64,000 nucleotides of DNA from Brachybacterium muris (GTDB taxonomy: Bacteria; Actinomycetota; Actinomycetes; Actinomycetales; Dermabacteraceae). Below are positions 50,076 through 61,900 of the stretch, in pieces. How positions within the stretch are numbered: the stretch's first letter is position 1; each line of letters begins with the position of its first letter. Under the pieces are notes generated by a model. The model saw only the letters and a list, made by a program, of their open reading frames with translations. It searched no databases and was not told the DNA's origin. The DNA lies in NCBI RefSeq assembly GCF_016907455.1, contig NZ_JAFBCB010000001.1:1426001-1490000 (forward strand). Direction: 5' to 3'. The position numbers and the translations under genes were made by a program.

Positions 50076-51277
50076 GTTCCAGCGAGCTGCGCACCTTCAC
50101 CTCCGAGTCCGTCACCGAGGGCCACCCCGACAAGATCTGCGACCAGATCTCCGACGCGATCCTCGACGACATGCTGGCCCAGGACCGCGGCGCCCGTGTC
50201 GCCGTGGAGACCATGGTCACCACGGGCCTGGTGCACGTGGCCGGCGAGGTCCGCACCAAGGGGTACAGCGACGTGGCTCGGATCGTGCGCGACGTGATCC
50301 GGGAGATCGGCTACGACTCCTCGGAGAAGGGCTTCGACGCCGACTCCTGCGGCATCGAGGTGTCGATTGGCTCCCAGTCCGACGATATCTCCGCCGGGGT
50401 GGAGACCTCCTTCGAGTCCCGCGGCGGCAGCGACGAGGCCTACGCCCGCCTGGGTGCCGGGGATCAGGGCCTCATGTTCGGCTACGCGTGCGACGACACC
50501 CCCGAGCTGATGCCGCTGCCGATCCACGCCGCCCACACGCTCACCAGGAACCTCTCCCGGGCCCGCCGCGACGGTGTCCTGCCCTACCTGCGGCCCGACG
50601 GCAAGACCCAGGTCTCCATCGGCTACGACGAGCAGGGCGTGGCCCGCAGCGTGGAGGCCATCGTGGTCTCCAGCCAGCACGCCGAGGAGATCGACCTGGA
50701 CACCCAGCTGGCCCCCGCCCTGCACAAGGTGGTCATCGCCCCCGTCCTGGAGGAACTGGGAGCACTGGGCCTGGACATCGCAGACGTCACCACCCACATC
50801 AACCCCTCCGGGCGCTTCGTGATCGGCGGCCCCAAGGGCGACGCCGGGCTCACCGGCCGCAAGATCATCGTGGACACCTACGGCGGCATGGCACGCCACG
50901 GCGGCGGCGCCTTCTCCGGCAAGGACCCCTCGAAGGTGGACCGCTCCGGCGCCTACGCGATGCGCTGGGTCGCCAAGAACATCGTCGCCGCGGGCCTGGC
51001 CAAGCGCTGCGAGGTGCAGGTGGCCTACGCCATCGGCGTGGCAGAGCCCATGGGCCTGTACGTGGAGACGTTCGGCACCGGCGTGCGCCCCGACCACCAG
51101 ATCGCCGCCGCGGTGCGCAAGGTGTTCGACCTGCGCCCCGCCGCACTGATCGACGCCCTGGACCTGCTGCGCCCCATCTACCGGCTCACCTCCACCGGCG
51201 GGCACTTCGGTCGTAAACTGCCCGAGTTCACCTGGGAGCAGGCCGACCGCGTCGAGGAGCTGGAGCGGGCCCTGTGA
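50072..51277 (+). CDS. metK: S-adenosylmethionine synthetase
   Basis: A 401-residue enzyme making SAM from ATP and methionine. It has [19 protein letters not shown], the [15 protein letters not shown] motif and the P-loop-like [20 protein letters not shown], all complete. It overlaps coaBC and, through GTGA, the following hisI gene. In many actinobacteria priA and fmt follow metK; here the histidine/tryptophan cluster does. Confidence 0.97.
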   Translation: MSSSELRTFTSESVTEGHPDKICDQISDAILDDMLAQDRGARVAVETMVTTGLVHVAGEVRTKGYSDVARIVRDVIREIGYDSSEKGFDADSCGIEVSIGSQSDDISAGVETSFESRGGSDEAYARLGAGDQGLMFGYACDDTPELMPLPIHAAHTLTRNLSRARRDGVLPYLRPDGKTQVSIGYDEQGVARSVEAIVVSSQHAEEIDLDTQLAPALHKVVIAPVLEELGALGLDIADVTTHINPSGRFVIGGPKGDAGLTGRKIIVDTYGGMARHGGGAFSGKDPSKVDRSGAYAMRWVAKNIVAAGLAKRCEVQVAYAIGVAEPMGLYVETFGTGVRPDHQIAAAVRKVFDLRPAALIDALDLLRPIYRLTSTGGHFGRKLPEFTWEQADRVEELERAL

Positions 51278-51672
51278 CCACGCCCCACCCCGCCGAGCCC
51301 GCGAGCTCCCTGGACCCGACGATCGCCGCGCGCCTCAAGCGGGACGGGGCAGGCCTGGTCACAGCCGTGGTGCAGGACGCCACCGACCACCGGGTGCTGA
51401 TGGTGGGCTGGATGGACGACGAGGCCCTGCACCGCACCCTCACCACCGGTCGTGCCACCTACTGGTCCCGTTCCCGCGGCGAGTACTGGCGCAAGGGCGA
51501 CACCAGCGGCCATGTGCAATGGGTGCGATCGGTCGCCCTGGACTGCGACGGCGACACCCTGCTGGTCCAGGTGGACCAGGTGGGCGCCGCCTGCCACCGG
51601 GGCACCGACACCTGTTTCGACGGTTCCGAGCTCCCCGCCTATGTCACCCCCGTAACGGAGCGCAACGTATGA
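51274..51672 (+). CDS. hisI: Phosphoribosyl-AMP cyclohydrolase
   Basis: A 132-residue histidine-pathway enzyme. Zinc and magnesium sites are in [20 protein letters not shown] and RGTDTCF, with [20 protein letters not shown] upstream. It is monofunctional (no HisE domain). GTG 51274 overlaps metK and ATG of trpE overlaps its end. hisI preceding trpE is common in actinobacteria, but the remaining his genes are not in this window. Confidence 0.96.
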   Translation: MTTPHPAEPASSLDPTIAARLKRDGAGLVTAVVQDATDHRVLMVGWMDDEALHRTLTTGRATYWSRSRGEYWRKGDTSGHVQWVRSVALDCDGDTLLVQVDQVGAACHRGTDTCFDGSELPAYVTPVTERNV

Positions 51673-53270
51673 GCACCCCCGCCCCCGGCTCCACCTCCCG
51701 CGAGCAGGCCTACCCCGAGCTGGTGCGAGGCCGCGAGGGCAACCTCCTGGGCAGGATCGAACCGGACCGCGACACCTTCCGCACCCTCGCCGCCCAGCAG
51801 CGCATCGTGCCGGTGACCCTGCGGCTGCTTGCCGATGAGGACACCCCCGTCTCGCTGTACCGCCGGCTGACCGCCGGCACCGACGGGGCCGGCACCTTCC
51901 TGCTGGAGTCCGCCGGCCAGGCCGCCGACGCCGAGGACTCCCGCTGGTCGATCATCGGTTCCCGCGCCCGCGCGGCGCTCACCGAGCAGGACGGCCGTGC
52001 CCTCTGGCGCGGGGACGCGCCCGTGGGCATCACCGAGGGCACCACCCCGGTGGAGGCCCTGCGCGATGTCGCCGCCGCCTTCCGCGCCGCCCGCAACCCC
52101 CAGCTGCCGCCCTTCACCGGGGGCCTGGTGGGCTTCGTCGCCTACGACGCGGTGCGCTACTGGGAGAAGCTCGAGTCCCCGGGCCCGGACGAGATCGGCC
52201 TGCCGGACCTCTCCCTGCTGCTGGCCCAGGACGTCGCCGTGCACGACTCCCGCGACTCCACCGTGCTGCTGGTCGCCAACGCCCTGAACCTCAACGGCAC
52301 CGACGACGGCGTGGACGATGCCTACGACGATGCCGTCTCCCGCCTCGAGGCGATGCGGGAGAAGCTGCGCTGGCCGCTGGACTCCGCCCCCATGGTCTAC
52401 GAGACCGTCAGCGAGATCGAGCCCAAGGCCCGCACCGCACAGCTCGAGTACGAGCAGGCGGTGCGCGAGGCCGTCCAGGACATCATCGACGGTGAGATCT
52501 TCCAGGTGGTGCCCTCCCAGCGCTTCTCGCTGCCGGTGGCCGCGCACCCCCTGGACGTGTACCGCGTGCTGCGGCGCATGAACCCCAGCCCGTACATGTT
52601 CCTGCTGCGCACCACCGATGCCGACGGCACCCCCATCGACGTGGTCGGCGCCAGCCCGGAGTCCCTGGTGACAGTGCGCGGCGGAACAGCTACCACGCAC
52701 CCCATCGCCGGCTCGCGGCCCCGAGGCGCCGACCCGGAGGCCGACCAGGCACTGGCCGAGCAGCTGCTGGCCGACCCCAAGGAGCGCTCCGAGCACCTGA
52801 TGCTGGTGGACCTGGCCCGCAACGACCTGCAGAAGTTCTGCGACCCCGGCACGGTGGTGGTGCGCGATTTCATGCACATCCAGCGGTACTCCCACATCCA
52901 GCACATCGTCTCCACCGTCACCGGTCGCATCCGTGAGGGCGCCACCGCCTACGACGCCCTGCGGGCCACCTTCCCGGCCGGCACCCTCTCCGGTGCGCCC
53001 AAGCCCTCGGCCCTGCGGATCATCGACCGGCTCGAACCCGTGCGCCGCGGTATCTACGGCGGCACCGTGGGGTACATCGACTTCGCCGGCGACATGGACA
53101 TGGCGATCGCCATCCGCACCGCCGTGCTGAAGGACGGCACCGCCCACGTGCAGTCCGGCGGGGGAGTGGTGGCCGACTCCGACCCCACCATGGAGCACCG
53201 CGAGACCCAGTCCAAGGCCGCCGCCGCACTGCGCGCCGTCGCCTCGTCCGAGACCCTGCGGCCGGCATGA
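51669..53270 (+). CDS. trpE: Anthranilate synthase component I
   Basis: A 533-residue chorismate-using enzyme. The tryptophan feedback site FLLESAG lies near residue 80. The catalytic domain shows [50 protein letters not shown] (given as [17 protein letters not shown]) and [20 protein letters not shown]. The glutaminase TrpG is not encoded here. ATG 51669 overlaps hisI by 4 bp, and no leader peptide or attenuator can fit upstream. Confidence 0.97.
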   Translation: MSTPAPGSTSREQAYPELVRGREGNLLGRIEPDRDTFRTLAAQQRIVPVTLRLLADEDTPVSLYRRLTAGTDGAGTFLLESAGQAADAEDSRWSIIGSRARAALTEQDGRALWRGDAPVGITEGTTPVEALRDVAAAFRAARNPQLPPFTGGLVGFVAYDAVRYWEKLESPGPDEIGLPDLSLLLAQDVAVHDSRDSTVLLVANALNLNGTDDGVDDAYDDAVSRLEAMREKLRWPLDSAPMVYETVSEIEPKARTAQLEYEQAVREAVQDIIDGEIFQVVPSQRFSLPVAAHPLDVYRVLRRMNPSPYMFLLRTTDADGTPIDVVGASPESLVTVRGGTATTHPIAGSRPRGADPEADQALAEQLLADPKERSEHLMLVDLARNDLQKFCDPGTVVVRDFMHIQRYSHIQHIVSTVTGRIREGATAYDALRATFPAGTLSGAPKPSALRIIDRLEPVRRGIYGGTVGYIDFAGDMDMAIAIRTAVLKDGTAHVQSGGGVVADSDPTMEHRETQSKAAAALRAVASSETLRPA

Positions 53271-53953
53271 CTGCCGTACTGGACCGCCTGACCAAACCAG
53301 TCGTGGTGCTGCTGGGCCTGGCATCGTCACTGGCGCTGGCCGGGACCACCGCCCTCGAATGGCTCCGGGCCACCGCCCCCGATCTCACCGGCACCGTCAT
53401 CGAGGTGCCCGTCACCGGGCAGGAGGCCGCCCCGGCGGTGATGGCCCTGGGGCTGGTAGGCGCGGCCGCATCGCTCGCCAGCGCCCTGTCCTCGGTCTGG
53501 GTGCGCTGGGTGACCGGTCCCGTCCTGGTGCTCACCGGGGCAACGGCCGCCGTGCTCAGCGCGGGAGTCTTCCTGGACCCCGAGGCCGCAGCCCGGGCGG
53601 GCGTCGCCCGCGCCACCGGGCTGCTCGGCGGTGACCTGCATGCCACCACGGGCACCTGGCCGCTGCTGGCCGTGGTCCCCGCGGTGCTCGTCGCCCTCGC
53701 CGGCCTCGCGGTCCTCGTGGCCGGAGGCCGCTGGCGCACCGGCAGCCGCTACCGCAGCGCTGCCGTCGCCGCCCCACAGGCCGCTGCCGCGTCCCCGCAG
53801 GACGACCCGGCCGCTGCCTGGGACGCCCTGACCCGCGGCCAGGATCCCACCGAGTACGAGGTCGATCCCGCCCAGCACACCGGTCCCGAGCCCGACCGGG
53901 GACACGACGCGGTGGGCGAGGACCGATCGCCGCGCCACGACGTGGCACAATGA
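53267..53953 (+). CDS. Trp-biosynthesis-associated membrane protein (TIGR02234/Trp_oprn_chp)
   Basis: A 228-residue protein with four predicted membrane helices (for example VVLLGLASSLALAGTTALEW, AVMALGLVGAAASLASALSS, LLAVVPAVLVALAGLAVLVA) and the family element ALEWLRATAPDLTG. A hydrophilic C-terminal tail of about 65 residues follows. It is conserved behind trpE in actinobacteria (Rv1610). Function is unknown. It overlaps trpE by 4 bp. Confidence 0.88.
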   Translation: MTAVLDRLTKPVVVLLGLASSLALAGTTALEWLRATAPDLTGTVIEVPVTGQEAAPAVMALGLVGAAASLASALSSVWVRWVTGPVLVLTGATAAVLSAGVFLDPEAAARAGVARATGLLGGDLHATTGTWPLLAVVPAVLVALAGLAVLVAGGRWRTGSRYRSAAVAAPQAAAASPQDDPAAAWDALTRGQDPTEYEVDPAQHTGPEPDRGHDAVGEDRSPRHDVAQ

Positions 53954-53985
53954 GCCCGACCCTGCCCTGACCCCGGAGAAGGACC

Positions 53986-54225
53986 ATGCCGAAGACTTAC
54001 GCCGTCCCGCCGCCCCCGCCCCACAACGAGGGCAAGACCGTGGCTGCCTGGACCCTCAACCTGGGTGTGGTCCTCGGTGCCGTCCTGGTGGCTCTGGGGA
54101 TGGTGCGCGGCGAATCCATGTTCATGATCGTCGGTGCCGGGGTGATGGCGCTGGCCATCGTCGCCGGTGTGGGCCTGTCCTTCGCGGGACTGGGCCAGAA
54201 GTCCACCAAGGCCGAGGAACGGTGA
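53986..54225 (+). CDS. HGxxPAAW-type small membrane protein
   Basis: A 79-residue protein with two helices (LNLGVVLGAVLVALGMVRG and MFMIVGAGVMALAIVAGVGL). The N-terminal motif reads PPPPPHNEGKTVAAW, a variant of the HGxxPAAW signature typical of this actinobacterial family in trp clusters. ATG 53986 has GGAGAAGGA upstream. Its function is not known. Confidence 0.8.
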   Translation: MPKTYAVPPPPPHNEGKTVAAWTLNLGVVLGAVLVALGMVRGESMFMIVGAGVMALAIVAGVGLSFAGLGQKSTKAEER

Positions 54226-54686
54226 CATCCGCGGTGCGGACCGAGCGCCCCCAGGGGGCGCCCGTCGGTCCCGCCCGCGGATCCCGCCGTGCACTGCTCC
54301 CGCTTGCTCTCGCAGCCGGGGGACTCGCCGTCGCGCTGCTGGTGCAGGCGGTCTTCGACCCGTTCCGCACCGACGTGCCGCTGTGCCCCGTGTACCACCT
54401 CACCGGTCTGCACTGCCCCGGATGCGGAGCGATCCGCTCGGTCCACGCCCTGCTCGACGGTGATCTCGCGCTCGCTCTCCGCAGCAACGCAGTGCTGATG
54501 GTGGCGCTGCCCGCGGTCGCGCTCGGCTTCGGCCGGTGGACGCTGCGCCGCATGCGCGGCCTGCGGACCGCAGCACCGCCGTCGAGCGTCGTCCTGGCCG
54601 GCGCTGTCATCGCCGTCGTCTTCGGCATCCTCCGGAACCTGCCCTTCTTCTGGTTCCTGGCCCCCGTCTCGTTCGTGGGTGCCTGA
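54222..54686 (+). CDS. DUF2752 family membrane protein
   Basis: A 154-residue protein with about three hydrophobic segments and the DUF2752 signature CPVYHLTGLHCPGCGAIRSV, a cysteine-rich loop followed by LLDGDLALALRSNAVLM. GTG 54222 overlaps the previous stop by 4 bp. It is often found in actinobacterial trp clusters. Function is unknown; the CPGCG motif could bind metal or redox partners. Confidence 0.88.
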   Translation: MTSAVRTERPQGAPVGPARGSRRALLPLALAAGGLAVALLVQAVFDPFRTDVPLCPVYHLTGLHCPGCGAIRSVHALLDGDLALALRSNAVLMVALPAVALGFGRWTLRRMRGLRTAAPPSSVVLAGAVIAVVFGILRNLPFFWFLAPVSFVGA

Positions 54687-54723
54687 GCCGGCCCGGCCTG
54701 CACCCCATCCCAGGAGTCCCATC

Positions 54724-55557
54724 GTGACCACCACCGGAACCGTCCTCGACGACATCATCGTCGGCGTCCGCGAGGACCTCGAGCAGCGACGCCGCGCGGT
54801 CGGCAGCCGCGACCTCGAGCGTCTCGCCGTCGAGATCGGCCCTGCCCTCGACGCCGAGGCCTCGCTGCGCGGTGACGGCAGCACCCTGGGCCTCATCGCC
54901 GAGGTCAAACGGTCCAGCCCCTCCAAGGGCGAGCTCGCCAGCATCCCCGCCCCCGCCGATCTCGCCGCCATCTACGAGCAGGGCGGTGCCGGCGCCATCA
55001 GCGTGCTCACCGAGCAGCGCCGCTTCCGAGGCTCCCTGGCCGATCTCGACGCCGTGCGCGCTCGCGTGGAGGTGCCGCTGCTGCGCAAGGACTTCGTGGT
55101 GGACCCGTACCAGATCCTCGAGGCACGCGCCCACGGCGCGGACCTGATCCTGCTGATCGTCGCGGCGCTGGACGACCAGCAGCTGCGGGACTTCCACGAC
55201 CTCACCACCGAGCTGGGCATGCAGGCCCTGGTGGAGACCCACACCCCCGAGGAGCTCGAGCGGGCGCTGGCGATCGATCCCGCGATCGTCGGGGTCAACG
55301 CCCGCGACCTGAAGACCCTCGACGTCGACCTCGACCGCGCCGCGGGACTGCTGGGGGACATCCCCGGGCACGTCCTGGCGATCGGCGAGTCCGCCGTCGC
55401 GAGTGTCGCCGATGTCGAGGCCTACGCCCGCGCCGGAGCCGACGCCGTCCTGGTGGGCGAGGCACTGGTCACCTCCGGTGACACCCTCACCACCGTCCAG
55501 TCCTTCCGCGACGTCGCCCGCCGCGGTCGCCCCGCCACCGAAGGAGGTCCCCAGTGA
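54724..55557 (+). CDS. trpC: Indole-3-glycerol phosphate synthase
   Basis: A 277-residue TIM-barrel enzyme: [18 protein letters not shown] (phosphate/Lys site), [36 protein letters not shown] and [20 protein letters not shown]. It is monofunctional, without a TrpF domain. GTG 54724 follows CCAGGAG. It overlaps trpB by 4 bp. Neither trpF nor trpD is nearby; actinobacteria often use PriA (hisA/trpF) for the missing isomerase. Confidence 0.96.
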   Translation: MTTTGTVLDDIIVGVREDLEQRRRAVGSRDLERLAVEIGPALDAEASLRGDGSTLGLIAEVKRSSPSKGELASIPAPADLAAIYEQGGAGAISVLTEQRRFRGSLADLDAVRARVEVPLLRKDFVVDPYQILEARAHGADLILLIVAALDDQQLRDFHDLTTELGMQALVETHTPEELERALAIDPAIVGVNARDLKTLDVDLDRAAGLLGDIPGHVLAIGESAVASVADVEAYARAGADAVLVGEALVTSGDTLTTVQSFRDVARRGRPATEGGPQ

Positions 55558-56966
55558 CCGTTCCAGACCTGTCCCGCCCCACCGGCGACCTGCGCTCCCA
55601 CGCCGGGCCCTGGTTCGGCGACTTCGGCGGGCGATTCCTGCCCGAGGCCCTGGTGCCCGCTCTCGACGAGCTCTCCGAGGTCTACGAGAAGGCGATCGTG
55701 GACCCGGACTTCATCGCCGAGCTGCAGCGCCTGGCGGAGGAGTACACCGGCCGCCCCTCCCTGCTCAGTGAGGCCCCGCGCTTCTCACGCCTCGCCGGCG
55801 GCGCCAGGATCCTTCTCAAGCGCGAGGACCTCAACCACACCGGTTCGCACAAGATCAACAATGTGCTGGGCCAGGCGCTGCTGACCATGCGCATGGGCAA
55901 GAAGCGCGTCATCGCCGAGACCGGCGCCGGTCAGCACGGCGTGGCCACCGCCACCGCCGCGGCCCTGTTCGGCCTGGACTGCACCATCTACATGGGAGAG
56001 GAGGACACCCGCCGGCAGGCCCTGAACGTGGCGCGGATGCGCCTGCTCGGCGCCGAGGTGGTGCCCGTGACCCATGGCTCGCGCACCCTCAAGGACGCCA
56101 TCAACGAGGCATTCCGCGACTGGGTCACCAACGTGGAGACCTCCAACTACATCTTCGGCACCGTCGCCGGGCCCCACCCGTTCCCCACCATGGTGCGGGA
56201 CCTGCAGCGGATCATCGGCGAAGAGGCCCGCGCCCAGGTCCTCGACCGCGTAGGGCGCCTGCCCGACGCCGTGGTGGCCTGCGTGGGCGGCGGCTCCAAC
56301 GCCATGGGCATCTTCCACGCCTTCCTCGACGACACCGAGCCCGGGGAGCACGTGCGCCTGATCGGCTGCGAGGCCGCCGGCGACGGTGTGGACACCGACT
56401 TCCACGCGGCCACCATCGGCCGCGGCACCCCCGGTGTGCTGCACGGGGCACGCTCCTTCCTGCTGCAGGACGAGGACGGCCAGACCATCGAGTCCCACTC
56501 GATCTCCGCCGGACTGGACTACCCGGGTATCGGGCCGGAGCACGCGTGGCTGGCCGACATCGGCCGTGCCGAGTACCGCGCCGTCACCGACGCCGAGGCG
56601 ATGGACGCCTTCGCCCTGCTGTCGATGACCGAGGGCATCATGCCGGCCATCGAGTCCTCCCACGCCCTGGCCGGTGCCCTCGCCCTCGGCAAGGAGCTGG
56701 GCAAGGACGCCGTGATCCTGGTGAACCTCTCCGGCCGCGGCGACAAGGACGTCCACACCGCCTCGGAGTGGTTCGGCCTGCTGGACGGCGACCCTGCCGA
56801 CGAGTCCGACGATGGCACGAGTCCAGACGGCACCGACCCGGAGGACGCCGCAGCCACTGGCACCGACGGCGCCGTCCGCCACGGGCGCGCGGACCTCACG
56901 CCGCTGCGGGACCTGGCCCGCACCACGATGGATGCCGCCACCGCCGGCACGGAGGAGGACGCATGA
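55554..56966 (+). CDS. trpB: Tryptophan synthase beta chain
   Basis: A 470-residue PLP enzyme joining indole with serine. It has the PLP lysine in [16 protein letters not shown], the glutamate in [16 protein letters not shown], the phosphate loop [15 protein letters not shown] and the late motif [12 protein letters not shown]. About 55 residues after the normal end (from [16 protein letters not shown]) form an acidic, low-complexity tail, so it is longer than the usual 400-410 residues. It overlaps trpA by 4 bp. Confidence 0.97.
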   Translation: MTVPDLSRPTGDLRSHAGPWFGDFGGRFLPEALVPALDELSEVYEKAIVDPDFIAELQRLAEEYTGRPSLLSEAPRFSRLAGGARILLKREDLNHTGSHKINNVLGQALLTMRMGKKRVIAETGAGQHGVATATAAALFGLDCTIYMGEEDTRRQALNVARMRLLGAEVVPVTHGSRTLKDAINEAFRDWVTNVETSNYIFGTVAGPHPFPTMVRDLQRIIGEEARAQVLDRVGRLPDAVVACVGGGSNAMGIFHAFLDDTEPGEHVRLIGCEAAGDGVDTDFHAATIGRGTPGVLHGARSFLLQDEDGQTIESHSISAGLDYPGIGPEHAWLADIGRAEYRAVTDAEAMDAFALLSMTEGIMPAIESSHALAGALALGKELGKDAVILVNLSGRGDKDVHTASEWFGLLDGDPADESDDGTSPDGTDPEDAAATGTDGAVRHGRADLTPLRDLARTTMDAATAGTEEDA

Positions 56967-57835
56967 GCGAGCACGCGCACGGCGACAGGCTGCGATCGGC
57001 GCAGGTGCTGGAGCGCACCCGCGCCGAGGGCCGCGCCGCACTGATCGGCTACCTGCCCGTGGGATACCCCGACCTGGCCGGCTCGATCGATGCCGCCCGC
57101 ACCCTGATCGACCACGGCGCCGACATGATCGAGCTGGGCCTGCCCTACTCCGATCCCGTCATGGACGGCCCCGTCATCCAGCGCGCCGCCACCGCGGCCC
57201 TCGCCGGCGGAGTGCGCAACCGCGACGTCATCACGGCGGTGGAGCAGCTCTCCGGCCGCGGCGCCGCGATCCTGGTGATGAGCTACTGGAACCCCGTGCT
57301 GGCATACGGCGTGGACGCCTTCGCCCGCGACCTCGCCTCCGCCGGCGGCGCCGGGCTGATCACCCCGGACCTCATCCCCGACGAGGCCGGTGACTGGCTC
57401 GCCGCATCCGAGACCCACGCACTGGACCGCGTGTTCCTGGTCGCACCCAGTTCGCCGCGGGACCGACTCGAACACGTCGTCGAGCACACCACCGGTTTCG
57501 TGTACGCAGCCAGCACCATGGGGGTCACCGGCACCCGCACCAGCGTCTCCGCCGCCACCGAGGGCCTGGTCCAGCGCACCCGCGACGCCGGCGCCCAGAA
57601 CGTGTGCGTGGGACTGGGGGTCTCCACCGGGGACCAGGCAGCCCAGGTGGGGGCCTACGCCGACGGTGTGATCGTGGGCTCCGCCTTCGTGCGCACCCTG
57701 CTGGAGGCGCAGGACGCCGGCCGCGGCAACGACCTCACTGCCCTGGCCGCAGTGGCGGACGACCTGCGTGCGGGCGTGGACCGAGCACGCACCGGCAACC
57801 GGCCCACTGCCGGCTCCGCCGAGGGCCGCGCATGA
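56963..57835 (+). CDS. trpA: Tryptophan synthase alpha chain
   Basis: A 290-residue TIM barrel that cleaves indole-3-glycerol phosphate. Catalytic Glu and Asp are in [20 protein letters not shown] and [10 protein letters not shown], with the phosphate site [13 protein letters not shown] and the family's [13 protein letters not shown] loop. ATG 56963 overlaps the trpB stop and has GGAGGA upstream. It overlaps lgt by 4 bp. Confidence 0.96.
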   Translation: MSEHAHGDRLRSAQVLERTRAEGRAALIGYLPVGYPDLAGSIDAARTLIDHGADMIELGLPYSDPVMDGPVIQRAATAALAGGVRNRDVITAVEQLSGRGAAILVMSYWNPVLAYGVDAFARDLASAGGAGLITPDLIPDEAGDWLAASETHALDRVFLVAPSSPRDRLEHVVEHTTGFVYAASTMGVTGTRTSVSAATEGLVQRTRDAGAQNVCVGLGVSTGDQAAQVGAYADGVIVGSAFVRTLLEAQDAGRGNDLTALAAVADDLRAGVDRARTGNRPTAGSAEGRA

Positions 57836-58776
57836 GCCTCGCCCTGATCCCCAGCCCCCCGATCTCCGCGATCTCCCTGGGGCCGCTGACCCTGTACTTC
57901 TACGCCGTGTGCATCCTGGCCGGCATCGGGGTCGCCCTGTGGTGGGCCACCAAGCGGTGGGAAGCGCGCGGCGGCAACGGCGACGACCTCTTCGACATCG
58001 TGTTCGTGGCCGTGTTCGCCGGGATCATCGGCGCCCGCATCTGGCACGTGCTCACCTCCCCGGCCCCGTTCTTCGGTCCCGGTGGGGACCCGGTCTCCGC
58101 CCTGTACATCTGGGAGGGGGGCCTGGCGATCTACGGGGCCGTGGCCGGTGGTGCCCTGGCCGTGTACCTCATGGCCCGCGCCAAGGGCGTGTCCTTCACG
58201 GCCCTGGCCGACACCATCGCCCCCACCCTGATGGTGGCGCAGGCGATCGGTCGGCTGGGCAACTGGTTCAACCAGGAGCTGTACGGCCCGCCCACCGACC
58301 TGCCCTGGGGCTGGGACATCACCTGCGTCACCAACGGCGACCGCATCGGCGGCTGCGAACCCGGCACCTACCACCCCACCTTCCTGTACGAGCAGCTGTG
58401 GCTGCTGGCAGGCATGGCACTGCTGCTGTTCCTCTCCCGCCGCCTCCACCTCGCAGGCGGTCGCGTGTTCTGGGCGTACGTAGCGATCTACTCCACCGGG
58501 CGCGCCTTCATCGACGCCATCCGCAGCGAACCGGTGCTGATGGTGGGACCGCTGCGCATCCACACCCTGGTGGCCATCGTGATGGCCGTCGTGGCCGTCG
58601 CAGTGCTCGTCGCGCTCACCATGCGCAAGCAGAAGCGCGGGGGAGAGGTGGTCGCGGCCGACGGCTCCTTCCAGTGGCCGGACCCTGCCGCAGAGCCATC
58701 GGGCCCCGGCTCAGGCCCCACCGCGGCCGGAGCGGGAACGGACAGAGGATCCGGGCCGATCTCACCCCAACGCTGA
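57832..58776 (+). CDS. lgt: Prolipoprotein diacylglyceryl transferase
   Basis: A 314-residue inner-membrane enzyme transferring diacylglycerol to the lipobox cysteine of prolipoproteins. Seven hydrophobic segments and the Lgt signature AQAIGRLGNWFNQELYG are present, with the YLFYEQLW-type element YHPTFLYEQLWLL. It ends in a disordered Gly/Pro/Ser tail. The trpA-lgt coupling is widespread in actinobacteria. gltB follows after a 137-bp gap. Confidence 0.95.
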   Translation: MSLALIPSPPISAISLGPLTLYFYAVCILAGIGVALWWATKRWEARGGNGDDLFDIVFVAVFAGIIGARIWHVLTSPAPFFGPGGDPVSALYIWEGGLAIYGAVAGGALAVYLMARAKGVSFTALADTIAPTLMVAQAIGRLGNWFNQELYGPPTDLPWGWDITCVTNGDRIGGCEPGTYHPTFLYEQLWLLAGMALLLFLSRRLHLAGGRVFWAYVAIYSTGRAFIDAIRSEPVLMVGPLRIHTLVAIVMAVVAVAVLVALTMRKQKRGGEVVAADGSFQWPDPAAEPSGPGSGPTAAGAGTDRGSGPISPQR

Positions 58777-58874
58777 GGCACTCCGTGGCCGTTGCCTCCC
58801 CGCGGCCGTTACCTCCCCGTGACCGGGGTGTCCGCATCCCGGAAACCGACGTGGCGCCGTGACCGCGCTGGCTA

Positions 58875-58880
58875 TATGCT
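58875..58880 (+). promoter_or_regulatory. gltB: Probable -10 element (TATGCT) of gltBD
   Basis: TATGCT lies within GGCTATATGCTCG, the most AT-rich spot in the lgt-gltB gap, 33 bp before the gltB start. No clear -35 box is visible. Confidence 0.4.
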
Positions 58881-58913
58881 CGCCCGGTTCACCACACCCT
58901 TGGAGGGATGCGC

Positions 58914-61900
58914 ATGCGACCGTTGTCCGCCCGCTTCTCGGCCATCCCCCCGGCACAGGGCCTGTACCGGCCCGAGGACGAGAAGGACGCCTGCGGCGCA
59001 GCGATGGTCGCCACCCTGCGCGGCACCCCCGGGCACGACATCGTCACCCTGGCGCTGACCGCACTGGAGAACCTCGAGCACCGCGGAGCCGTGGGCGCCG
59101 AGGAGACCACCGGTGACGGCGCCGGGATCCTCACCCTCATGCCCGACCGCTTCCTGCGGGAGGAGCTGGCCGCCGAGTCCGATGCCGAGCTGCCCCCGGC
59201 CGGGCAGTACGCGGCCGGCTGCCTGTACCTCTCCCGCGACGAGACCGAACGTGCCGGGCAGCTGCAGGCGATCGAGCAGATCGCCGCCTCGGAGGGCCTG
59301 AGGATCCTCGCCCGGCGCGATGTCCCGGTGGTCCACGGGCTCGTGGGCCCCTCCGCCGAGCGCACCCGGCCCCACATCGTCCAGCTGGTGCTGGTGGACG
59401 CAGAGGGCTGCCGTGCCGGACTGGACCTCGAGCGGGCCGCGTTCGCGGTGCGCCGACGCGTGGAGCACGGGACCGAGACCTACTTCCCCTCCCTGTCCAC
59501 CCGCACCATGGTCTACAAGGGGATGCTCACCACCGCCCAACTGGGGGCCTTCTACCCCGATCTGCGCGATGAGCGGTTCGAGACCGAACTGGCGATCGTC
59601 CACTCCCGCTTCTCCACCAACACCTTCCCGTCCTGGCCCCTCGCCCAGCCCTTCCGGATGCTCGCCCACAACGGCGAGATCAACACCGTGGTGGGAAATC
59701 GCAACCGTCTGCGCGCTGCCGAGGGGCGCATGGCCACCGACGCCTTCGGCGAGGACTTCGAGCGCCTGCTGCCGGTGAACACCCCCGGGGCCTCCGACTC
59801 CGCCAGCCTGGACGAGGCCCTCGAACTGCTGCAGCTGTCCGGGCGCTCCCTGCCCCACGCGATGATGATGCTGGTCCCGCAGCCCTGGGAGAACGACCCG
59901 GTGATGGATGCGGACCTGCGGGCCTTCTACGAGTTCCACGCCTGCCTGCAGGAGCCCTGGGACGGGCCGGCCGCACTGATGGCCACCGACGGCACGCTGG
60001 CCTGCGCCACCCTGGACCGTAACGGCCTGCGCCCCCTGCGCTGGTGGCTGGGCAACGACGGCCTGGTCCTGGTGGGCTCCGAGGCCGGCATGATCCCGAT
60101 GGACCCCGCCGACGTCGCCGCCCGTGGCCGTGTCGCCCCCGGTGACATGTTCTGCCTGGACCTCTCGGCGGGGCGGATCGTCCCGGCCCAGGAGGTGCGC
60201 GACGACGTGGTGGGACAGCACCCCTGGGGTCGCTGGCTGGCCGAGCAGAAGGTCCACGTCACCGAGCTGCCCGAGCGGGAGCACGTGGGCCACTCCCGGG
60301 CCTCCGTCACCCGGCGGCAGCAGACCTTCGGCTACACCGAGGAGGAGCTGCGCATCCTCATCGCCCCCATGGCCGCCAAGGGCATCGAGCCGATCGGCGC
60401 GATGGGCACCGACACTCCGATCGCGGTGCTCTCGGACCGGCCGCGGCTGCTGTTCGACTACTTCACCCAGATGTTCGCGCAGGTCACCAACCCGCCGCTG
60501 GACTCGATCCGCGAGGAGATCGTCACCAGCCTGGGAGTGACCATCGGTGAGTCCCGCAACCTGCTGGACGCCACCCCGGCCCATGCCCGGCAGCTGGCGC
60601 TGGACTTCCCGATCATCGACAACGACCAGCTCGCACGGATCCTCGCGATCTCCGCCTCACCTCGCACCGCCGACCTCCACACCGTGCGCCTGCGCGGTTT
60701 GTATCCCGTCGCCTCGGGAGCGCAGGGCCTGCAGCAGCGCCTCACCGAGATCTGCGAGGAGGCGGTCACGGCGATCGACGAGGGCGCCACCTTCCTGGTG
60801 CTCTCCGATCGCGACTCCAACGCACACCTGGCTCCGATCCCCAGCCTGCTGCTCACCAGCGCGGTGCAGCACCACCTGATCCGCACCGGCCGTCGCACCC
60901 GCGCCGCCCTGCTCGTGGAGGCCGGGGACGTGCGCGAGGTCCACCACGCGGCCCTGTTGATCGGGTACGGCGCCAGCGCTGTGAACCCCTACCTGGCGAT
61001 GGAGACCGCCGAGGACCTGGTGCGCCGCGACGTGGTGGGCGGGGTCACCGGTGCCCAGGCCGTGGCCAACCTGATCAAGGCCCTCGGCAAGGGCGTGCTG
61101 AAGATCATGTCCAAGATGGGCATCTCGACCGTCGCCTCCTACCGCGGGGCCCAGCTGTTCGAGGCCGTGGGTCTGTCCCACGAACTCGTCGAGCAGTACT
61201 TCCCGGGCACCACGAGCCGGATCGACGGCATTGGGCTGGACGTCATCGCCGAGGAGAACGCCGCGCGGCACCGCCGTGCCCACCCGGCGGACGGCACCGA
61301 GCTGCCGCACCGCCGCCTCGAGGTGGGAGGGGAGTACCAGTGGCGCCGCGAGGGCGAGCCGCACCTGTTCACCCCCGAGACCGTGTTCCGCCTGCAGCAC
61401 TCCACCCGCACCCGCCAGTACGAGGAGTTCCGCCGGTACACCGACCTGGTGGACGACCGCTCCGAGCACCTGCTGACACTGCGCGGCCTGCTGCGCCTCC
61501 GCACCGACGAGACCGCAGCGATCCCGGTGGAGGAGGTGGAGCCGGTCGAATCGATCGTGAAGCGCTTCATGACCGGCGCGATGAGCTATGGCTCCATCTC
61601 CCAGGAGGCCCACGAGACGCTCGCGATCGCCATGAACCGCCTGGGCGGCATGTCCAACTCCGGGGAGGGCGGCGAGGACCCTGAGCGCCTGCACGACCCG
61701 GAGCGATCCAGCGCCATCAAGCAGATCGCCTCCGGCCGCTTCGGCGTGACCAGCGAGTACCTCACCTTCGCCCGCGACATCCAGATCAAGATGGCACAGG
61801 GCGCCAAGCCCGGCGAGGGCGGCCAGCTGCCCGGCCAGAAGGTGTACCCGTGGATCGCACGCACCCGCCACTCCACCCCCGGCATCGGGCTGATCTCCCC

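Noticed and set aside
51278..51668. Trp attenuator or leader peptide before trpE, or a SAM riboswitch before metK
   Set aside because: Both genes start inside overlaps with upstream coding sequence, leaving no leader.
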